DNA of 35,259 nucleotides from DATJLY01 sp035604195 (lineage in GTDB: Bacteria; Pseudomonadota; Alphaproteobacteria; ATCC43930; CGMCC-115725): assembly GCA_035604195.1 (NCBI GenBank), contig DATNIY010000128.1, positions 1-35,259 of the forward strand. Direction: 5' to 3'. Positions within the stretch are counted from its first letter, which is position 1. Each line of letters begins with the position of its first letter. The notes under the pieces are model-generated. The model worked only from the letters and a program-made list of their open reading frames with translations, had not been told where the DNA came from and did no database searches. A program made the translations under genes and the position numbers. Positions 31,197-35,259 of this stretch are shown here, in pieces.

Positions 31197-32828
31197 ATGG
31201 CGCAGAATGGAACCTTTGATTACGTCATCGTCGGCGCCGGCTCGGCCGGCTGCACCTTGGCGATGCGGCTGAGCGAGGACGGCGCGCGTGTGCTGGTGCT
31301 CGAGGCCGGCGGCTGGGATCGCGATCCCTGGATCCGCATCCCGCTGGGCTGGGGCCGCATTCTCACCAATCGGATGCACGACTGGATGTATTTCACCGAG
31401 CCCGAGCCCACCATGGACGGGCGGCGCATCGAATGCGCGCGCGGCAAGGTGATCGGCGGCTCTTCCTCGATCAACGCCATGGCCTATGTCCGCGGCCATC
31501 GCGCCGATTACGACCGCTGGGCGGCGGCCGGCCTGCCGGCGTGGTCCTATGCTCATGTGCTGCCGTATTTCCGGCGCCAGGAATCCTGGGAAGGCGGCGC
31601 CAGCGCCTTTCGTGGCGGCGACGGGCCGCTGACGACGCGCTACTCGACCTATGCCGATCCGCTGGTCGAGGCCTATCTCGCGGCGGGGCAGGCGGCGGGA
31701 TTTCCCCTCGTCGAGGATTATAACGGCGCACAGCAGGAAGGCTTCGCCCGCCTGCAATCGACGATCCGCGACGGCCGCCGCTGCAGCCTCGCCGTGGCCT
31801 ATCTCCGCCCGGCAATGGCGCGCGAGAATGTCACGGTCGAGGTCGCGGCGCTGGCGGCGCGAGTGGTGCTCGAGGGCAGCCGCGCCGTCGGGGTCGAATA
31901 TCTCCAGCGCGGCCAGCGCATCACCGCGCGCGCCAATCGCGAAGTGATCCTGGCCGGCGGCGTCATCAACTCGCCGCAGCTCCTGATGCTGTCGGGGATT
32001 GGCGATCCCGCGGAGCTGACGCCGCACGGGATCGCGGTGAAGGTGCCGCTTAGGGGCGTCGGCAAGAATCTCCAGGACCATATCTCGGCCGGAATCGTCT
32101 TTGCCCGCAACGAGCCGGGACCGCTGCAGCGCGCGATGCGGCTCGACCGCATCGCCGGCGAGCTCGCCAAGGCGTACGTCCTCGGCAAGGGCATCGCCAC
32201 CGATTTGCCCTCGGGCTCGACCGCCTTCATCCGCACCGGCGATGCGAGCGTGCCGAACGTTCAATATCTTCTGGTCGCGGCGCCCTTCGATGCCGCACCC
32301 TATCTGCCGCCGTTCAAGCCCGCCTTCGCCGACAGCTTCTCGGTGCGAATCGTCGTGCTGCGTCCGGAGAGCCGCGGCACGATCCGGCTCGCCTCGGCCG
32401 ATCCGCAGGGGAGCGTCCGGATCCAGCAGAATTTCCTGTCCCACGAGAGCGAGCGGCGGCAACTGCGCGACGGCATCCGCATCATGCGCGAAATTGCCCG
32501 GCAGGCGCCGCTGCATTCCTTCATCGCGCGCGAGGCCGCGCCCGGTGCGGCCGCGTCATCCGACGCCGAGATCGACGCCTATGTCCGCGCCACCGGCGTT
32601 ACCGTCCACCATCCCCTCGGCACCTGCAAGATGGGTCCCGATGCCGATGCGGATGCGGTGGTCGATGCCGAGCTTCGCGTCCGCGGCGTCGAGCGCCTCC
32701 GCGTCGTCGATGCCTCGGTGATGCCGGACCTGGTCGGCGGCAACATCAATGCACCCGTGGTGATGGTCGCGGAGATGGCCGCCGATCTCATCCGCGGCCG
32801 CTTGCCCTTGGCCCCCGTCAACGTCTGA
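31197..32828 (+). CDS. GMC family FAD-dependent alcohol/choline oxidoreductase
   Basis: FAD-dependent dehydrogenase or oxidase of the glucose-methanol-choline family. The 543-residue protein has the Rossmann motif DYVIVGAGSAGCTLAMRLSE (GxGxxG at 13-18), LVLEAGG, the GMC signature GGSSSINAMAYVRGH, the second signature GGVINSPQLLMLSGIGDP, the catalytic HHPLGTCKMG (His471/His472) and the C-terminal GGNINAPVVMVAEMAADLI. It is closest in pattern to choline-dehydrogenase-like alcohol dehydrogenases; the substrate is not set by sequence. The ATG at 31197 has GGGGGA about 6 nt upstream. It is divergent from the aldolase and followed 99 bp later by the secreted protein gene. Confidence 0.92.
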   Translation: MAQNGTFDYVIVGAGSAGCTLAMRLSEDGARVLVLEAGGWDRDPWIRIPLGWGRILTNRMHDWMYFTEPEPTMDGRRIECARGKVIGGSSSINAMAYVRGHRADYDRWAAAGLPAWSYAHVLPYFRRQESWEGGASAFRGGDGPLTTRYSTYADPLVEAYLAAGQAAGFPLVEDYNGAQQEGFARLQSTIRDGRRCSLAVAYLRPAMARENVTVEVAALAARVVLEGSRAVGVEYLQRGQRITARANREVILAGGVINSPQLLMLSGIGDPAELTPHGIAVKVPLRGVGKNLQDHISAGIVFARNEPGPLQRAMRLDRIAGELAKAYVLGKGIATDLPSGSTAFIRTGDASVPNVQYLLVAAPFDAAPYLPPFKPAFADSFSVRIVVLRPESRGTIRLASADPQGSVRIQQNFLSHESERRQLRDGIRIMREIARQAPLHSFIAREAAPGAAASSDAEIDAYVRATGVTVHHPLGTCKMGPDADADAVVDAELRVRGVERLRVVDASVMPDLVGGNINAPVVMVAEMAADLIRGRLPLAPVNV

Positions 32829-32927
32829 GCCTGTCACGGAACCGACACCGATCCGTTACGGAAGTGCGACGATCGTCTCTTAAGAATGGCGCGCGGGTTT
32901 CAACCGTGTCCAAAGGAGAGAATGATC

Positions 32928-34511
32928 ATGCCGACACCGAATTTGCCGATGAAAATGGCGCGCACGGCGGCGCTGCTCGCGACGACCGCTCTCGCCGGGT
33001 TTGTCGTTCCCGGCCACGCGTGGAGCGCCGGCGGCTTCATTCCCGACACGCTCGTCGTGAGCCGGGTCCATTTCGTGCCGGACACGACGCCGCATGACGG
33101 CGAGACCTATCCCGAGATCTTCAACGACCCGAACGTGTCGGGCATCCAAGGCACCATCTTTCTCGACACCTACCGCCCCGAGCCCTTTGCGCCGCTGCTG
33201 CAAAGCCTGCCGCTGACGGCGTTGTCGCAGGCGTCGGGGGCGGGCGCGCCAATCATCACGACGAGCTTCAGCTCGAAATCCGAGGGCTCCTTGCACCTGT
33301 CGGTCGACGGCCGCTTCCTCACCTATATGGGTTACAACGGCGCGCCCGGCGCCGAGGGCGTCTCCAACTCCGAAACGACGCTTCTCGCCGCGCAGATCCA
33401 GCCTCTCCCGGCGGGGACGGCGCTCTTCGACCGCGCGATCGCGCTCGTCAAATACGATGGCAGCGTCGCCGTGAGCGACGAGAATTACGCCTTCAGCGGC
33501 GACAATCCGCGCGGCGCCATCACCGTCGACGGCACCCAGTTCTACATGGCCGGCAACGCCGACTCGACCGAAAACAAGACCCCGGCGGGCACCGGGCCGG
33601 GCTTCACCGTCGGCGTGCGCTACGGGCTGCCGGGCGCGGTGACGCCGGGCACGCCCAATTCCACGCAGCTCGCGACCTATCTGGCGAGCGATCGTCCGGA
33701 CGAATCGACGAAGCAGCACGTCAAGGACAACAACTGGCGCGGCATCGGCATCTTCAACGATGCCAAGGGCAATCCCACGCTCTATGTCTCGAAGGGCAGC
33801 GGCGGCAACGGCGATGACGGCATCTTCCAGGTCGTGAACAACAACGGCAGCGGGCTGCCGATGCCGACGACGCCGCCCACGCCGCCCAACACCATCACGC
33901 AATTGATCGGCGACCAGGCCACCAACCCCGCGACCGGCGCATCTTCACCGCTCGTTCCCTTCGCCTTCTTCTTCGCGAACCCGACGACGCTCTATGTGGC
34001 CGATGAAGGGAATGCCAGCATTCCCGTGCTGGACTCGAGTGGCAAGCCCGTGCTCGACGCGAACGGACAGCCGGTCGTGGACTATGTTTCCGACCCGCTC
34101 GCGGGGCTGCAGAAATGGGTCCTCGTCGGCGGCGTCTGGCAACTCGAATATGTGCTGCAGGACGGCCTGCATTTGAACGAGCCGCAGACCATCTGGGGCT
34201 ACCCGGTGCCGACGCGCACGACGGGCTTGCGCAATATGACCGGGAAGGTCAATGGCGACGGGACCGTCACGCTCTATGCCATCACGGCGCAGAGCAGCGA
34301 GATCTCCGGCGGCGAGCCCGATCCGACCGAGTTGATCAAAGTCACCGACGTGCTGGCGGCGACCCATCTGCCGCTCGACGATCGCGATAACGACCAATTC
34401 TTCCGCGATTTCGACGACCATGGCGACAGCCTCGAGCGCTTCGTCACGCTCCAGGTCTCTCGTCCCGGCGATGTCTTCCGCGGCGTCGCTTTCGCGCCGT
34501 CAAATCCCTGA
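32928..34511 (+). CDS. Large secreted protein of unknown function
   Basis: I do not recognise a family. The start at 32928 (527 aa) has AAGGAG 9 nt upstream; an ATG at 32922 is possible. The N-terminus is a clear signal peptide (RTAALLATTALAGFVVPGHA, cleavage about WSA). The mature part is rich in Gly, Thr, Asn and Pro with repeated short strand-like blocks ending in blade-like elements (SVDGRFLTYMGYNG, ITVDGTQFYMAG, NPTLYVSKGSGG, NPTTLYVADEGNAS, GTVTLYAITAQSS), suggesting a beta-propeller. It contains no cysteine that I noticed. Export to the periplasm or outside is inferred. A hairpin follows the stop. Confidence 0.82.
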   Translation: MPTPNLPMKMARTAALLATTALAGFVVPGHAWSAGGFIPDTLVVSRVHFVPDTTPHDGETYPEIFNDPNVSGIQGTIFLDTYRPEPFAPLLQSLPLTALSQASGAGAPIITTSFSSKSEGSLHLSVDGRFLTYMGYNGAPGAEGVSNSETTLLAAQIQPLPAGTALFDRAIALVKYDGSVAVSDENYAFSGDNPRGAITVDGTQFYMAGNADSTENKTPAGTGPGFTVGVRYGLPGAVTPGTPNSTQLATYLASDRPDESTKQHVKDNNWRGIGIFNDAKGNPTLYVSKGSGGNGDDGIFQVVNNNGSGLPMPTTPPTPPNTITQLIGDQATNPATGASSPLVPFAFFFANPTTLYVADEGNASIPVLDSSGKPVLDANGQPVVDYVSDPLAGLQKWVLVGGVWQLEYVLQDGLHLNEPQTIWGYPVPTRTTGLRNMTGKVNGDGTVTLYAITAQSSEISGGEPDPTELIKVTDVLAATHLPLDDRDNDQFFRDFDDHGDSLERFVTLQVSRPGDVFRGVAFAPSNP

Positions 34512-34525
34512 CGGCGGTCGCCGAT

Positions 34526-34557
34526 CGGTGAGCCCTGCGCCAGCGTGGGGCTCGCCG
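34526..34557 (+). terminator. Probable terminator after the secreted protein gene
   Basis: A 10-bp stem with one G-U pair (arms 34526-34535 and 34548-34557) and a 12-nt loop, followed by GTTTG. It lies 14 bp after the stop and in the gap before the convergent small exported-protein gene. The T tract is short. Confidence 0.5.
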
Positions 34558-34564
34558 GTTTGCC

Positions 34565-34951
34565 TCAGGTCTCGGACGGCCGGACGAAGCAGAGAATGCC
34601 GCGCGTCGGTTCGTAGCAGACGACGGCACGGCCGGTGGGATTGTCGATGTGGTCGAGAACCCGCTCCTGCGGGACCGAGATCCAGCGCTCGTCGATAAAC
34701 GCCTCGTAGCCTTCGCCCCGGCTGCGATATTCGGTGGCGCGGCAATCGGCAATGGAGCAGCAGGACACGCCGGTCCCGGGCTGGCGCAGGCTTTGGAACC
34801 ACGGCGCCAAGGTCGGGTCCGCTCCCTCCGGTGGCGCAGCGCTCAGCGCGCCGATGCAAGCCAGGGAGAGGATTGCCGCCGCCACAATCGCCCAAACCGG
34901 GCGGAGCCCTAATGCACTGGAACCGGCGACAAAACCAGGATTGTCGCTCAT
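34565..34951 (-). CDS. Small Cys-containing exported protein, unknown function
   Basis: The 128-residue product has an N-terminal hydrophobic helix (VWAIVAAAILSLACIGALSA) that acts as a signal peptide or anchor. A periplasmic domain follows with SLRQPGTGVSCCSIADCR, GYEAFIDERWISVPQERVL, NPTGRAVVCYEPTRGILCFV and RPSET. The paired cysteines (CCSIADC; VVCY, LCF) suggest disulfides. I have seen this CCSIADCR-type domain as a conserved hypothetical in alphaproteobacteria but know no function. The ATG at 34951 has AAGG 5 nt upstream; the longer frame adds unlikely residues. Confidence 0.78.
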   Translation of the reverse strand: MSDNPGFVAGSSALGLRPVWAIVAAAILSLACIGALSAAPPEGADPTLAPWFQSLRQPGTGVSCCSIADCRATEYRSRGEGYEAFIDERWISVPQERVLDHIDNPTGRAVVCYEPTRGILCFVRPSET

Positions 34952-35259
34952 CTCGCCCTTCCCCGGCCCGATGGCCTTCGCTCGGCGCGAGCAACCGCGC
35001 CATGCTATGGTATTGCGCGATTGGTTAACGCCGGCTTTGCCAGCCCGGAACAATTCTGAAGTAATTTTTCAGCGCCGATCCAGATCCATTTGGGTAAAAA
35101 CTGGTTTTCCGAGTCGAGAAGACAACCCAAAGTGGTAGGTTCGGTGACCCGGCGGATCCTCAGGACTCGCTGCAATCCGCGGCACGCCCGCCCGAGCGGC
35201 GCCGCGCGACCTGCGCGTCCGGGTTGCGAGACCGGCTCGGAGCGGACAACGCCCGCCCG
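34952..35259. other. Right-edge region without a confident gene
   Basis: 308 bp upstream of the small exported-protein gene. On the minus strand one frame is open from the window edge to a TAG at 35005-35007 (84 codons) without an internal ATG; its C-terminal part includes SENQFLPKWIWIGAEKLL. It could be the end of a gene whose start lies outside, or chance. On the plus strand a GTG frame from about 35143 is also open to the edge. Neither is recognised. Confidence 0.35.

Noticed and set aside
35026..35040. TTAA-N7-TTTG resembling a CtrA box upstream of the small exported-protein gene
   Set aside because: The second half-site has two mismatches and nothing in the downstream gene suggests CtrA control.

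Overview
The window is about 35 kb of GC-rich chromosomal DNA from an alphaproteobacterium. The assignment rests on a complete CckA-ChpT-CtrA phosphorelay together with the CtrA inhibitor SciP, the alpha-specific flagellar regulator FlbT, a DksA with a reduced zinc finger, and perfect TTAA-N7-TTAA CtrA boxes in front of ctrA. A Rhodospirillales-like organism is my guess; the order cannot be fixed from this sequence alone. Starts other than ATG (GTG, TTG) are common. No rRNA, tRNA, CRISPR array, transposase, integrase or phage structural gene was seen.

Layout. (1) 1-1800: the 5' end of alaS and complete recA, both leftward, with a terminator after recA and two degenerate SOS boxes before it. 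(2) 1841-2302: a lower-GC orphan gene for a small membrane/coiled-coil protein. (3) 2358-10851: a cell-cycle and motility regulation block holding cckA, a secreted S10-type serine peptidase, dksA, flbT, sciP, a dodecin gene, fliJ, ctrA and chpT. (4) 10934-14312: molybdenum-cofactor genes mobA and fdhD (leftward, translationally coupled) divergent from moaA, whose stop overlaps the start of nadK. (5) 14374-17335: an ArgE-like deacetylase, an M14/AstE-like deacylase and a family-2 glycosyltransferase. (6) 17550-22885: a one-piece indolepyruvate ferredoxin oxidoreductase, a small cupin and a CtpA-type S41 protease. (7) 22907-26917: a lysine/alanine/proline-rich H1-like protein, an AT-rich non-coding island, a P1B-like metal ATPase lacking the usual CPC motif with its RcnR/FrmR-type repressor gene, and a rhomboid protease. 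(8) 27008-34951: a patchwork of cupins (one gentisate-dioxygenase-like), a NIPSNAP protein, a polysaccharide-deacetylase-like protein, a class II aldolase, a GMC oxidoreductase, a large secreted protein of unknown function and a small Cys-rich exported protein.

How the genes work together. CckA passes phosphate through ChpT to CtrA. CtrA probably controls its own promoter through the two boxes at 9240 and 9363, SciP counteracts CtrA, and FlbT and FliJ belong to the flagellar output. The compactness of this circuit is the most notable regional feature. The strongest single-gene oddity is the metal ATPase, in which the transmembrane CPC tripeptide reads GAC, next to a sensor carrying an RcnR-like His-Cys-His-His ligand set and a palindromic operator candidate. 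The right-hand third is accessory metabolism with mixed strands and no obvious single pathway. I did not find a convincing wholly new defence or mobile system.
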